From contig JAFWNQ010000008.1 in the NCBI GenBank assembly GCA_017510245.1, positions 1 through 41,389 on the forward strand: a DNA stretch of 41,389 nucleotides. Reading direction: 5' to 3'. The notes beneath the pieces are model-generated. The model saw nothing but the letters and a program-made list of their open reading frames with translations. It was not told where the DNA came from and ran no database searches. Source of the DNA: Clostridia bacterium. Lineage in GTDB: Bacteria; Bacillota; Clostridia; TANB77; CAG-508. The position numbers were made by a program, and so were the translations under genes. How positions within the stretch are numbered: the stretch's first letter is position 1; every line of letters starts with the position of its first letter. Below, piece by piece: positions 33,709 to 41,389 of the stretch.

Positions 33709-33995
33709 AATAATTACCTCCAATTTCTTCTTAAACTTGAGAATGTTCTTTAAGTGTAAATAAATATAACTATATCATATAAAAATAAAAAAAATATATA
33801 TAATTATTATATAAAATAAATGAGAAAGGAGCAATAATCTAATTAATAAATAATTAGATTTAGTATAACTGGAAGTAGAGAAGCTATTAGATTAATAAAA
33901 AAGTCTTAGAGTTAAAATGAAAAAGATTATTGTGTGTTATTGCAATAATGTATTAACTTTGATATATTATAAGTAAAAATAGGAAAAGTTGAGAT
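33709..33995. other. Gene-free AT-rich stretch with a decayed coding trace
   Basis: 287 bases. A near-palindrome around 33836-33862 (TAATCTAATTA ... TAATTAGATTTA) could form a hairpin. Just after it the + strand reads FSITGSREAIRLIKKS then a stop, which looks like the end of a lost gene. No start codon with a ribosome binding site was seen for it. Confidence 0.3.
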
Positions 33996-34181
33996 ATGAA
34001 AGATAATAAGAATTTTTTTGAAATTGTTGCAATAACACATACAGATGGCATTATATATAGATTATATGGTGATGGTAATGTATATTATTATGATAACTCA
34101 AATAATCTAATAATGCTTGAGAATGAAAAAATAATTGAAGAGATTATGGAGTATTTAGAACCACCTAAATTCGATATGTAG
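33996..34181 (+). CDS. Hypothetical protein, 61 aa
   Basis: A small acidic protein with the phrase AITHTDGIIYRLYGDGNVYYYDNSNN, which has the beat of a beta-hairpin repeat, and a helical end (EKIIEEIMEYLEPP). No family is recognised. AGGAAAAG lies upstream. It ends eight bases before the HEXXH gene and so probably forms a pair with it. Confidence 0.6.
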   Translation: MKDNKNFFEIVAITHTDGIIYRLYGDGNVYYYDNSNNLIMLENEKIIEEIMEYLEPPKFDM

Positions 34182-34189
34182 GAGTAAAA

Positions 34190-35818
34190 ATGAAACCAAC
34201 AGATATAGTTGATAAAGAAATACAAATATATGTACATAATAATGTAAGTCAAATAAGTGATGAAATAGATCCAGATTTTTACCCAATAATAGAAGATATA
34301 TTATTGAGAAGAGCTTATCTATATGGATTTTCTTATGAACAAGTAGTAAAAGATATTAATGTGTTAAAAAGTTGGATGAAAAGAATTGATTTAGAAGAAA
34401 TACCTTATGCACGTGGATTTTTTTATAGCCCAGAAAGAAGAATTGCATTAAATGTGAACTTCTTAAGAGAATGGCTAGAGCAAGAGAATTATGGTGAAAT
34501 TTACAGATTAATTGCTCATGAGATGACACATGCTTTGTGTACTGATGAAGACGGAAATGATATTCTATCTGTGCGTCAGGATGGTAAGAATAAAACAATT
34601 TTTAATAGAATATTAAGAATGCATGCAAATCATGCTAATACTAGTTTACTTGAATTGATTGTATCAGAACTATCAGAGCGACTAATATTTAGTAGAAAAG
34701 AAGATCCAAAATCATCTGTATACCATTCTCAAACAGTTTCATATGCAAAAACATCAGAGATATTAGAATTAATTGAAGCTGCATATGGAGTTTCTGAAAA
34801 GGAACTAATGGATCATGCTATTTTAGGAAGAACGGAAATGGGACGTTTCCTAGCAGAAAAATCTGGGCAAGAAGTAAGTGAAGTATTAGATACTATAGAT
34901 ATGTTTGAAATCCAATATACATGCTTACATAAATCGATTTATGGAATAGAACCAAGACTATCAGATGAAGATTTAGCTCTTAATACTATTGATTTATATA
35001 AATTGAGTTTGAAGACCATGAATGACAGAATTGAGCATACTGAGATTCATTCTCCTGAAGAAGCAAAAGAGTTTTGTGAGAGATTAGAATTTGAGTATAA
35101 TAAACTAAGCTATTTAATAGATAGTTTTGCTAATAAAACACAAGCAACAGGCCATTGGATAGTTCTGTTAAATGTATTTAATGGTCCTGCAATTCGATAT
35201 CTACAAAAAAATTTTAATGAAGCTGAATTTCCTATAGCTAGGAAAATATTAAAAATGGAGAGTGTCTTAAAAGATTCAGATAAAAAAAGCGAAGAGGAGA
35301 TAATGCATAGTTTTAATTCAATAAAAAATACACCTCCAGAGAACATTGAAATGCCAGAGTTTAGCCTTGATTTAGAAAAAGGATTCTTATTTGATATAAA
35401 TCCTGAAACATTATCAAGGTTTGAAGATGTAGATGAAGTTGAATGGGATAATGAATATATATTAGATTATATTAAAGGCGTAATGGGGAGAATAGTCGAA
35501 AGAGGTGCTGAAAAGATTAAAGAAGAAGATGAAGAATTGGAAAGAAAACCAATTATATTTAAATTTTTTTATGCACTTAACGAATTGTTCAAACCGCTTA
35601 TAAATGATATAAAAATGATTTTTAGAAGAGAACGTAAGTTATTACCATCTTCTCAAAAAGAAATGTCATCAAATCAATCAGAACATGATAGTTTTATTGA
35701 AGGAATACAAGTTGACTTGCCAGAAGAAAATAAACCAAATACAGAGCCAACAATTCAAAATAGAGGTCGCAATAGGAGAAGAAAGAGAGATAGACCTGAA
35801 GAGGAAAGGAATGAATAG
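34190..35818 (+). CDS. Putative zinc metallopeptidase (HEXXH), uncharacterised
   Basis: 542 residues, no signal peptide or membrane helix. Residues 110-114 are HEMTH, in the context IYRLIAHEMTHALCTDEDG, a standard gluzincin-type zinc site; a candidate third ligand is a glutamate in SLLELIVSELSERL, about 40 residues later. The C-terminal third is acidic and helical, then a strongly basic tail (RGRNRRRKRDRPEEERNE). The sequence before the HEXXH holds an alpha/beta region with VNFLREWLEQENYGE. The family is not recognised. Paired with a 61-residue gene eight bases upstream. Start with TAGGAG upstream. Confidence 0.65.
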   Translation: MKPTDIVDKEIQIYVHNNVSQISDEIDPDFYPIIEDILLRRAYLYGFSYEQVVKDINVLKSWMKRIDLEEIPYARGFFYSPERRIALNVNFLREWLEQENYGEIYRLIAHEMTHALCTDEDGNDILSVRQDGKNKTIFNRILRMHANHANTSLLELIVSELSERLIFSRKEDPKSSVYHSQTVSYAKTSEILELIEAAYGVSEKELMDHAILGRTEMGRFLAEKSGQEVSEVLDTIDMFEIQYTCLHKSIYGIEPRLSDEDLALNTIDLYKLSLKTMNDRIEHTEIHSPEEAKEFCERLEFEYNKLSYLIDSFANKTQATGHWIVLLNVFNGPAIRYLQKNFNEAEFPIARKILKMESVLKDSDKKSEEEIMHSFNSIKNTPPENIEMPEFSLDLEKGFLFDINPETLSRFEDVDEVEWDNEYILDYIKGVMGRIVERGAEKIKEEDEELERKPIIFKFFYALNELFKPLINDIKMIFRRERKLLPSSQKEMSSNQSEHDSFIEGIQVDLPEENKPNTEPTIQNRGRNRRRKRDRPEEERNE

Positions 35819-35893
35819 ACTTGGGGACGTCCATAAAATGTCTAAAAATAATCAAAGATAAAATATAAAATATAAAAAACAATATATATAAAA

Positions 35894-36090
35894 ATGAATT
35901 AGAAAAATTGTATAGCCAAATATCTACATTGAAAGATTCTACAGATGAATAAGTATGTATTCCTGTTGAAAACCAGTATAAGTATGGATTTATTAATGAT
36001 AAAGGTATAGAAAAGATTTCGTGTGAATATGATAAGATTATTGCAAATTTGAGTGTAGATATTTTTCAATATTTTTGCTCTTATTACTAA
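35894..36090 (+). pseudogene. WG-repeat protein remnant
   Basis: In one frame (ending at TAA, 36090) the sequence reads LEKLYSQISTLKDSTDE, stop at 35950, then VCIPVENQYKYGFINDKG and IEKISCEYDKI, a WG-repeat unit (KYGFINxKG...CEYDxI). The rest of such genes, with many repeats and an N-terminal anchor, is missing. It sits in a 360-base gap after the HEXXH gene, of which nothing else is coding. A GGGGACGTCC motif lies at 35823-35832, resembling the core of the REP-like elements. Confidence 0.6.
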
Positions 36091-36141
36091 AAGTTTAAAA
36101 ACTAGTAGGTGATATATTATGATGAATAAGAATTATATAAT

Positions 36142-36177
36142 AAAAAAACTTGAAATTTATTAATTTCAAGTTTTTTT
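36142..36177. terminator. Bidirectional terminator beside tRNA-Pro
   Basis: Perfect 16-bp stem: AAAAAAACTTGAAATT (36142-36157) and 36162-36177, four-base loop, ends in T runs on both strands. It serves the tRNA gene on the - strand and the WG remnant on the + strand. Confidence 0.85.
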
Positions 36178-36178
36178 A

Positions 36179-36254
36179 TGGTCGAGGTGACAGGGATCGA
36201 ACCTGCGACCTCATGGTCCCAAACCACGCGCGCTACCAACTGCGCTACACCTCG
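36179..36254 (-). tRNA. tRNA-Pro (anticodon UGG)
   Basis: 76 bases including the encoded CCA (36181-36179). On the - strand: acceptor stem CGAGGTG pairs with CACCTCG; D arm with GCGCAGTTGGTAGCGC; anticodon arm CGTGG TTTGGGA CCATG with anticodon TGG; T arm with GGTTCGATCCC. The gene is followed by a strong terminator. Confidence 0.97.
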
Positions 36255-36355
36255 ATTATTAAATTGTACTTATATAATATAACACATATTGACAAGAAAA
36301 TCAAGCGAAATTGCCTAAATAATTAAAAAAGTAGTATTAATCTGTTAGTAATAAT

Positions 36356-36394
36356 AAAAAATAGAATATATGAAATTCATATATTCTATTTTTT
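36356..36394. terminator. Terminator of the DUF5684 gene
   Basis: 19-bp arms AAAAAATAGAATATATGAA (36356-36374) and 36376-36394, nearly a continuous palindrome, with T runs both ways. It lies 12 bases beyond the stop of the - strand gene. Confidence 0.75.
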
Positions 36395-36406
36395 ATATTT
36401 GTTTCT

Positions 36407-37012
36407 TTATTTAGTATTGTTTGCATCTTTGCTTTCAAATGGCTGAGTTGGTTCAGCAGATTGAGTTGTCTGATTTTGTGTTGTATTAACATTTGGATTC
36501 ATATTTGGTGCACCACCGTAATTATTAGTATTTGTTTGAGAATAAGTATTAGCTTGTGGTCCAATATATTGTGCTTTTCCAAATCCAAGAATTAGAGTAA
36601 ATATTGGTCCTAGTAAGAATAATCCTATACCGAAACCAGCTCCCTTACCATAAGCTTTTGCTAATTCAATATCTTTCCAACATAGAACAACAATATTTGC
36701 TATTGGTACCAATAGTAAGAAGTACCAATATGTCTTTATTCCAGAAAGTTGAAATTCTACAAATAAATTATGTCCAGGAACTAATGCTTCCCATCCATCT
36801 AGATTTGCTTTTTTAAACATTTGCCACATTCCAATGTATTTAATTATAGCTAAAATACCTGCAATAGCCATAACAACAAAATAAAAGACTAATAATGCTC
36901 CTAAAATGCCTCCTAATGCTGTTCCTAATGCTGCTTCAGCTGAACCAGAACTAAAATCATAATTGTTAGCTGAAAATGGCTCATCATAAATATTAAAATT
37001 GCTGTCGTACAT
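36407..37012 (-). CDS. DUF5684 membrane protein
   Basis: 201 residues. A membrane helix at about 35-60, then YIGMWQMFKKANLDGWEALVPG, NLFVEFQLSGIKTYWYFLLLVPIAN, WKDIELAKAYGKGAGFGIGL, the signature series of DUF5684, with two or three more helices, and a low-complexity Asn/Gln/Thr tail. The function is unknown; some related proteins are linked to signal peptidase genes. The start has GGGAGG six bases upstream (- strand). Confidence 0.85.
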   Translation of the reverse strand: MYDSNFNIYDEPFSANNYDFSSGSAEAALGTALGGILGALLVFYFVVMAIAGILAIIKYIGMWQMFKKANLDGWEALVPGHNLFVEFQLSGIKTYWYFLLLVPIANIVVLCWKDIELAKAYGKGAGFGIGLFLLGPIFTLILGFGKAQYIGPQANTYSQTNTNNYGGAPNMNPNVNTTQNQTTQSAEPTQPFESKDANNTK

Positions 37013-37101
37013 AATTTACCTCCCTTATTTATATATTTTCAATATAAATATACAATATATTAACAATAAAATCAATAAAATGGATAAAATTTTTTTAACA
37101 G

Positions 37102-37130
37102 TTGAAAAATAAACGTTTATATGGTATAAA
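37102..37130 (+). promoter_or_regulatory. Promoter placing the topB start codon at +1
   Basis: TTGAAA (37102-37107) and TATAAA (37125-37130), 17-base spacer. The predicted transcription start, about seven bases on, falls at 37137-37138, the first base of the ATG. The TTG of the -35 box is the start of a longer frame, which is thus unlikely. Confidence 0.55.
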
Positions 37131-37137
37131 AAAGCTT

Positions 37138-39054
37138 ATGGGAAAGAAATTATTAATTACAGAAAAGCCGTCTGTTGCAATGGAATTTTCAAAAGCTATA
37201 GGAGAAAATGCTCAAAGAAAAAATGGATATTTAGAATCTCAAAACTGGATAATAACATGGTGTGTTGGACATCTTGTTACAATGAGTTATCCTGATAAAT
37301 ACAATGAAAATTTAAAGTTTTGGAGACTAGATACATTACCATTTATACCTAAAGAATGGAAATATGAAGTGATTCCGGCAGTAGAAAATCAATTTAATAT
37401 TGTAAAAGGATTGATGCAAAGGGAAGATGTAGAAGTAATCTATAATGCTGGAGACTCTGGAAGAGAAGGAGAATATATCCAAAGACTAGTGTTTATGATG
37501 GCAAATCCAAATCCTAAAGCAGAAATGAAAAGAGTCTGGATAGATTCACAGACTGAAGAGGAAATTAGAAGAGGAATCAAAGAAGCTAAGAGTCTATCAG
37601 AATATGATAGCTTATCTGATAGTGCATATCTAAGAGCAAAAGAAGATTATTTGATTGGAATTAATTTTTCTAGAATGTTAACAATTATTTATGGTAGAAG
37701 GCTAGCTAAAGAAATAGAGCAGGATAAAGCTTCAATTTCTGTAGGAAGAGTAATGACATGTGTCTTAGGAATGGTTGTTAATAGGGAAAGAGAAATTAGG
37801 AATTTTAAGAAAAAGGCATATTATAAAATCGAAGGAAATTTCGAGAATATTTCGGCTGAATGGAAAGTTACAGAAAGCTCAAAAATGTTGCAATCTCCTC
37901 AATTATATAATGATACAGGATTTAACAAAGAGGAAGATGCAAAGAATTTTATTCTATATTTAAAAGATAAGGAAGCTATAGTTGAAGAAGTAAAGAAAAG
38001 CAAACAAAAAGAAAAAGCTCCTATGCTGTTTAATCTTGCTGAAATTCAAAATGAATGCACAAAAAGGTTTAAAATAAAGCCAGATGAAACACTGGAAATC
38101 GTACAAAACTTATATGAAAAAAAATTAGTAACATATCCAAGAACAGATGCCAGAGTTCTATCAACAGCTATTGCAAAAGTCATAACTAATAACTTAAATG
38201 GAATTGCTAATGGATATAAGAATTCAGAAATTCATACGTTGATAGGAAAAATGAAAAATGAAAAGTATTCAACTAATTTAATAAAAACAAAGTATGTAAA
38301 TGATAAAAAAATAACAGACCATTACGCAATAATTCCAACAGGTAAGGGGTATGAGAATTTAGATAAACTACCAGAGATTCAAAAAAATGTCTATGAACTA
38401 ATTGTACGTAGATTTTTAGCAATATTCTTTCCACCTGCTGAATATAGCAAACTAAGTATTACAATAGATGTTGAAGGTGAAAAGTTTTTTGCAAATGCAA
38501 AACAATGTATAAGTAAAGGTTATTTAGAAGTCTGGAAAAAATCCACAAACACATCACAAAATGTGGAAAACAATGAAGAGGATAAGATCAACACAAAATT
38601 GAAGAAGGGCGATAAATTAGAAGTTAAGAATTACGAAATTAAGCAATCAGAAACAACACCACCAACAAGGTATAATTCTGGAACTATGGTTTTGGCAATG
38701 GAGAATGCAGGTAAACTAATAGAAGATGAAACACTACGAGAACAAATAAAGGGTGCAGGAATTGGAACTAGTGCAACTAGAGCTGAAATAATAAAGAAAC
38801 TTGAAAAAATACAATATATTGCAATTAATAATAAAACTCAAATAATAACTCCGACCAAAAAAGGAGAATATATTTTTGATATTATAAAAATGTCAATGCC
38901 TGATTTGCTTAATCCAAAGTTAACTGCTAGCTGGGAAAAGGGACTAGATATGGTTGCGAAGAAAGAGATTAAGGCAGAAGAGTTTATGTCAAAACTAACT
39001 GCATACATTAATCAGAAATTTGATAAACTAGTTATTAGAAATTATTTTTTCTAG
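37138..39054 (+). CDS. topB: DNA topoisomerase III (type IA), probably leaderless
   Basis: 638 residues. It cuts and rejoins one DNA strand through a tyrosine ester. Seen: Toprim domain at the N-terminus (ITEKPSVAMEF and NAGDSGREGEYIQRL with the acidic metal residues), the catalytic tyrosine Y333 in VTYPRTDARVLS, and GIGTSATRAEIIKKL, the type IA C-terminal motif. It ends at VIRNYFF and has none of the C-terminal zinc fingers of some topoisomerase III/I forms. No ribosome binding site precedes the ATG at 37138; the promoter is immediately upstream, so a leaderless mRNA is likely. No partner genes are adjacent. Confidence 0.92.
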   Translation: MGKKLLITEKPSVAMEFSKAIGENAQRKNGYLESQNWIITWCVGHLVTMSYPDKYNENLKFWRLDTLPFIPKEWKYEVIPAVENQFNIVKGLMQREDVEVIYNAGDSGREGEYIQRLVFMMANPNPKAEMKRVWIDSQTEEEIRRGIKEAKSLSEYDSLSDSAYLRAKEDYLIGINFSRMLTIIYGRRLAKEIEQDKASISVGRVMTCVLGMVVNREREIRNFKKKAYYKIEGNFENISAEWKVTESSKMLQSPQLYNDTGFNKEEDAKNFILYLKDKEAIVEEVKKSKQKEKAPMLFNLAEIQNECTKRFKIKPDETLEIVQNLYEKKLVTYPRTDARVLSTAIAKVITNNLNGIANGYKNSEIHTLIGKMKNEKYSTNLIKTKYVNDKKITDHYAIIPTGKGYENLDKLPEIQKNVYELIVRRFLAIFFPPAEYSKLSITIDVEGEKFFANAKQCISKGYLEVWKKSTNTSQNVENNEEDKINTKLKKGDKLEVKNYEIKQSETTPPTRYNSGTMVLAMENAGKLIEDETLREQIKGAGIGTSATRAEIIKKLEKIQYIAINNKTQIITPTKKGEYIFDIIKMSMPDLLNPKLTASWEKGLDMVAKKEIKAEEFMSKLTAYINQKFDKLVIRNYFF

Positions 39055-39126
39055 AAAAATAAGGGAATAAGTGAAAAACATTGATAATACGCAATGTAAA
39101 GCTTGATTTCAACAAGAACTAAAAAC

Positions 39127-39157
39127 TGGACAAAATACGATTTTTGTGATATATAAT
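39127..39157 (+). promoter_or_regulatory. Putative promoter of the M23 peptidase gene
   Basis: TGGACA (39127-39132) and TATAAT (39152-39157), 19-base spacer; TATATA at 39150 gives 17. Confidence 0.4.
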
Positions 39158-39191
39158 ATATATAAAATTAAAAGACAAGGAGGGCAAAAAA

Positions 39192-40259
39192 ATAAATATA
39201 AAAAGAGTAGTTGTAAATGTGAGAAAATTGGTAAAATTATCAGTAGTGGCAACTCTAGCAGTAATATTTATTTTTGGATTAATTGAGCTATTTTATAGAC
39301 AGACATATAGTGTAAGCCTTAAAGGAGAATTGATTGGATACACTAACGATAAGGTTTCATTACAAAAGAGAATAAATGATTACATTAAATCTGGAGATGG
39401 AAAAAACGTAGCATTTGTTGAAATAGCTGATTTACCAACATACGCTTCTTGCATGTTAAAAAAAGATGTTGAGACTAATGATGATGAGATATTTGAAAAA
39501 GTAGTTTCAACAGGTACTGCATATAGTAAGTATTATTCAATAACTGATAATAATGAGGAAAAAGCTTACTTGACAAGTTTTGCTGACGCAGAAAATGCAG
39601 TTAATCAATTAAAAGAAAAGGATAGTGCAAATTCTTCAACACTAGGAATTGTAGAAAAATATGGAGTAGCAAAAAAAGATGAAGAATCAGAAAGCGATGA
39701 ATTAAAAATACTGAATAATGACAATCCAGTTGAGATGTCATCAATAGATGATTCTGTTACAAAATTATATGTGAAAAAAGAGGCTCCTAAGATAACTAAA
39801 AAAACAGCATCTTCTAGCGTATATAAAAATATAGGAACTAAAATAATTAGCAGTGAATCAAGTGTTGCTACTAATATTGGAATAACACTTATTAGACCAG
39901 TTTCAGGAACAATTAGTTCAAGATTTGGATATAGATCTAGAGATAACCATAAAGGACTTGACATTGCAGCACCAAAAGGAACAGCAATAAAAGCTGCTGC
40001 TGCAGGAACTGTTACTTTTTCTGGTAGTGGGGCTCCATACAGTGGATATGGAAATATTGTAGTTATACAAAGTACAGGAGCAGTTTCAATTAGATATGCT
40101 CACTGTAGTGAATTATATGTTAGATCAGGACAAAGTGTTGCACAAGGTCAAGTTATAGCAGCTGTCGGATCAACTGGAATTTCAACAGGGAACCATCTTC
40201 ACTTTGAAATTAGATACAATGGTACAGCTGTAGATCCACAGAATTATGTATATAATTAA
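39192..40259 (+). CDS. Membrane-anchored M23 (LytM-type) endopeptidase, probable ATA start
   Basis: A peptidoglycan endopeptidase of the M23 family. The metal site is in HKGLDIAAPKGTAIKA (H and D) and GNHLHFEIRYNG (HxH), at the C-terminus. A membrane helix lies near the N-terminus (LVKLSVVATLAVIFIFGLIELF), then about 190 residues of linker. The conventional start is GTG at 39219, but that has no ribosome binding site. AAGGAGGG (39177-39184) is exactly seven bases before ATA at 39192, and the frame is continuous, giving nine more residues (NIKRVVVNV after the first), so I use 39192. A terminator follows. Confidence 0.88.
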   Translation: MNIKRVVVNVRKLVKLSVVATLAVIFIFGLIELFYRQTYSVSLKGELIGYTNDKVSLQKRINDYIKSGDGKNVAFVEIADLPTYASCMLKKDVETNDDEIFEKVVSTGTAYSKYYSITDNNEEKAYLTSFADAENAVNQLKEKDSANSSTLGIVEKYGVAKKDEESESDELKILNNDNPVEMSSIDDSVTKLYVKKEAPKITKKTASSSVYKNIGTKIISSESSVATNIGITLIRPVSGTISSRFGYRSRDNHKGLDIAAPKGTAIKAAAAGTVTFSGSGAPYSGYGNIVVIQSTGAVSIRYAHCSELYVRSGQSVAQGQVIAAVGSTGISTGNHLHFEIRYNGTAVDPQNYVYN

Positions 40260-40269
40260 TAGATATTAG

Positions 40270-40300
40270 AATAAATGGCTATTTAGCCATTTATTTTTTA
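40270..40300 (+). terminator. Terminator of the M23 gene
   Basis: Arms AATAAATGGCTA (40270-40281) and TAGCCATTTATT (40284-40295), followed by TTTTA. Confidence 0.8.
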
Positions 40301-40302
40301 TA

Positions 40303-40316
40303 TTGAAAGCTTTCAA
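40303..40316. promoter_or_regulatory. 14-bp palindrome upstream of the last full gene
   Basis: TTGAAAGCTTTCAA. It resembles a catabolite (CcpA) site without the central CG, and so may be an operator of some LacI-type regulator. Confidence 0.3.
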
Positions 40317-40426
40317 AACCTAATATTTACTATTATACATTTTATTTACAAATGTGTAACATTTATTGAATGCAAAAAATTGATATGTTAAAATATAACC
40401 ATAAAATAATAAGAAGGAGATTAGAG

Positions 40427-40981
40427 ATGGTTAAAAAGAGTAATAAAATTGTATTTATAATTATTTTATTATTAATAATAGCAATAGCAACAGGATACTT
40501 CTTTATTCATAAAAACAGAAAAAAAGATGAAACTAATTCTGAGGTTGGAGAGGAGTATAGAGAATTAACAGAGGAAGAAATAGAGGACATTGATGCTGTA
40601 ATTGAAAGTAAATTTGGCAACAAAATAGAAAAAGATGGAATAGAAGCAAAAAGTATTCAATTGAAAAACTATGGAAATCAATTAGAAGTAAAAACAACTT
40701 TTGTAAATAATAATGATGAAACTGTTAAAGGTTTTTCATTTGAAATTGAATTATTGGATAATTCAGGGAAAAAAATGACTACTATATCAGGTAGTTATAA
40801 TGAATCAATTGAAAAAAATGGTGAAGCAGAAGTAGATAACTATGTTATGGATTTGAAAAATATGAGCAAAATAAAGAATGCAAAAATAGTAAATATTGAG
40901 TTGGGCAATTCAAAAGAAAACATCGAGAAAGCATTTGAAGAGATGACACCAGATTTAGAAGAAAAAAATATAACACAGTAA
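40427..40981 (+). CDS. FxLYD-like membrane-anchored protein
   Basis: 184 residues from the ATG at 40427, eight bases after AAGGAG; an in-frame ATG at 40370 is less well placed. Residues 8-26 form a membrane helix, then an acidic linker. The domain from about 65 to 165 has the beta pattern of FxLYD/DUF4352-type modules: LEVKTTFVNNNDETVKGFSFEIELLD, then SGSYNESIEKNGEAEVDNYVMDL. These are extracellular Ig-like folds with unknown ligands. Monocistronic, with a terminator soon after. Confidence 0.75.
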   Translation: MVKKSNKIVFIIILLLIIAIATGYFFIHKNRKKDETNSEVGEEYRELTEEEIEDIDAVIESKFGNKIEKDGIEAKSIQLKNYGNQLEVKTTFVNNNDETVKGFSFEIELLDNSGKKMTTISGSYNESIEKNGEAEVDNYVMDLKNMSKIKNAKIVNIELGNSKENIEKAFEEMTPDLEEKNITQ

Positions 40982-41022
40982 AAATAGAAAAGCCTTACGA
41001 CGAAAAAGGAATTGAAATAAAA

Positions 41023-41056
41023 AAGGTAGCATATTAAGAGTATGCTATCTTTTTTT
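41023..41056 (+). terminator. Terminator after the FxLYD-like gene
   Basis: Arms AAGGTAGCATA (41023-41033) and TATGCTATCTT (41041-41051) with one G-T wobble, then TTTTT. The 40982-41349 gap is otherwise non-coding to my eye; a trace KPYDEKGIEIKKVAY (40992-41038) may be the end of a lost gene. Confidence 0.7.
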
Positions 41057-41349
41057 GTATATTTTACATTTTTGTAATATTTATTTTTAACTAATAGACA
41101 AAATAAAAATAGTCAGCTAAAAATTGATTCAAAATCCGTAAAATAAAAAATGATAGTAAAATTTTAAAGGAATTGTAACATAAGATGAAAACAAAGATGT
41201 CCGTAGTAGAAAAAGAAAATAATACAAATTTACAAAAATAGATTTCAACAGAATTACAAATAAGTAACATACAGTAAAATCAATAAAAATTATGCTAATA
41301 TAATATATATTATTTATTAAGAAGAAAGAAAGAGCAAGAGGAAGAAAAA

Positions 41350-41389
41350 ATGAGTTGGTTTTACGCGAAAACAAAGGAACTAAGAAAAC
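41350..41389 (+). CDS. Start of a gene running off the window
   Basis: ATG at 41350 begins an open frame of 13 codons (MSWFYAKTKELRK) to the edge. GAGGAAG lies about seven bases upstream and a TATAAT-like box at 41299-41304. Too short to assign. Confidence 0.4.
   Translation, partial: MSWFYAKTKELRK

Noticed and set aside
41184..41240. 18-codon ORF near the right end
   Set aside because: The AAAGGAA upstream is too far from the ATG and the sequence is Lys/Asn-rich like random AT-rich DNA.

Overview
This window looks like a piece of an AT-rich chromosome (by eye about 30% GC) from a Clostridia-type Firmicute. The grounds are strong AAGGAGG ribosome binding sites, ChW repeats, a TelA/XpaC pair and many small DUF membrane proteins typical of uncultured gut Clostridia. 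No rRNA or species marker is present, so the genus stays open. Genes are mostly on the + strand, and six lie on the - strand (seven with a 19-codon ORF).

Layout. (1) 1-4400 is an accessory, defence-like stretch: the end of a DUF4143 ATPase, then a PD-(D/E)XK nuclease gene (HamA-like) overlapping an SF2 helicase gene (HamB-like) that is broken by a one-base frameshift, then a small - strand gene, a structured intergenic region, and a 17-base fragment identical to the tRNA-fMet anticodon arm. (2) 4400-7000 holds small genes: a short SH3-like protein, a NERD-HRDC protein, a flavodoxin, and DUF4234 and DUF2752 membrane proteins. (3) 7000-14200 is housekeeping: CPA1 antiporter plus TrkA, then a run GNAT-pyrophosphatase fusion / Sir2 / TrmL / ArsC-Spx. 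Three isolated genes of higher GC, each with its own promoter and strong terminator, are dropped into it. (4) 14200-18100: Dgt-type dNTPase (-), an unknown membrane-anchored protein, and a secreted CAP protein with six ChW repeats (-). (5) 18150-24734 is a five-gene operon: solute-binding/VWA protein, XpaC-like protein, second solute-binding protein, TelA/YaaN and a CbxX/SpoVK AAA+ ATPase. It is the best candidate here for a poorly described envelope system. (6) 24779-31609: FAD dehydrogenase (COG2509 type), an unknown protein, then a DUF4353 / VTC / DUF4956 / CotH-like remnant / ComEC-like beta-lactamase-fold operon. (7) 31720-41389: Y-family polymerase, Pr6Pr-like membrane protein (-), a 19-codon ORF, a HEXXH protein, a WG-repeat gene remnant, tRNA-Pro(UGG) (-), DUF5684 protein (-), topoisomerase III, M23 peptidase, an FxLYD-like protein and the start of a last gene.

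Three points of gene expression stand out. Two genes (VTC domain and M23 peptidase) have no ATG, GTG or TTG near their expected N-terminus, but each has an ATA codon 7-8 bases after a near-perfect Shine-Dalgarno. topB appears to be leaderless. The helicase gene is frameshifted just after Walker A. Positions and motifs were read by eye; family names come from motif recognition, not from database searches.
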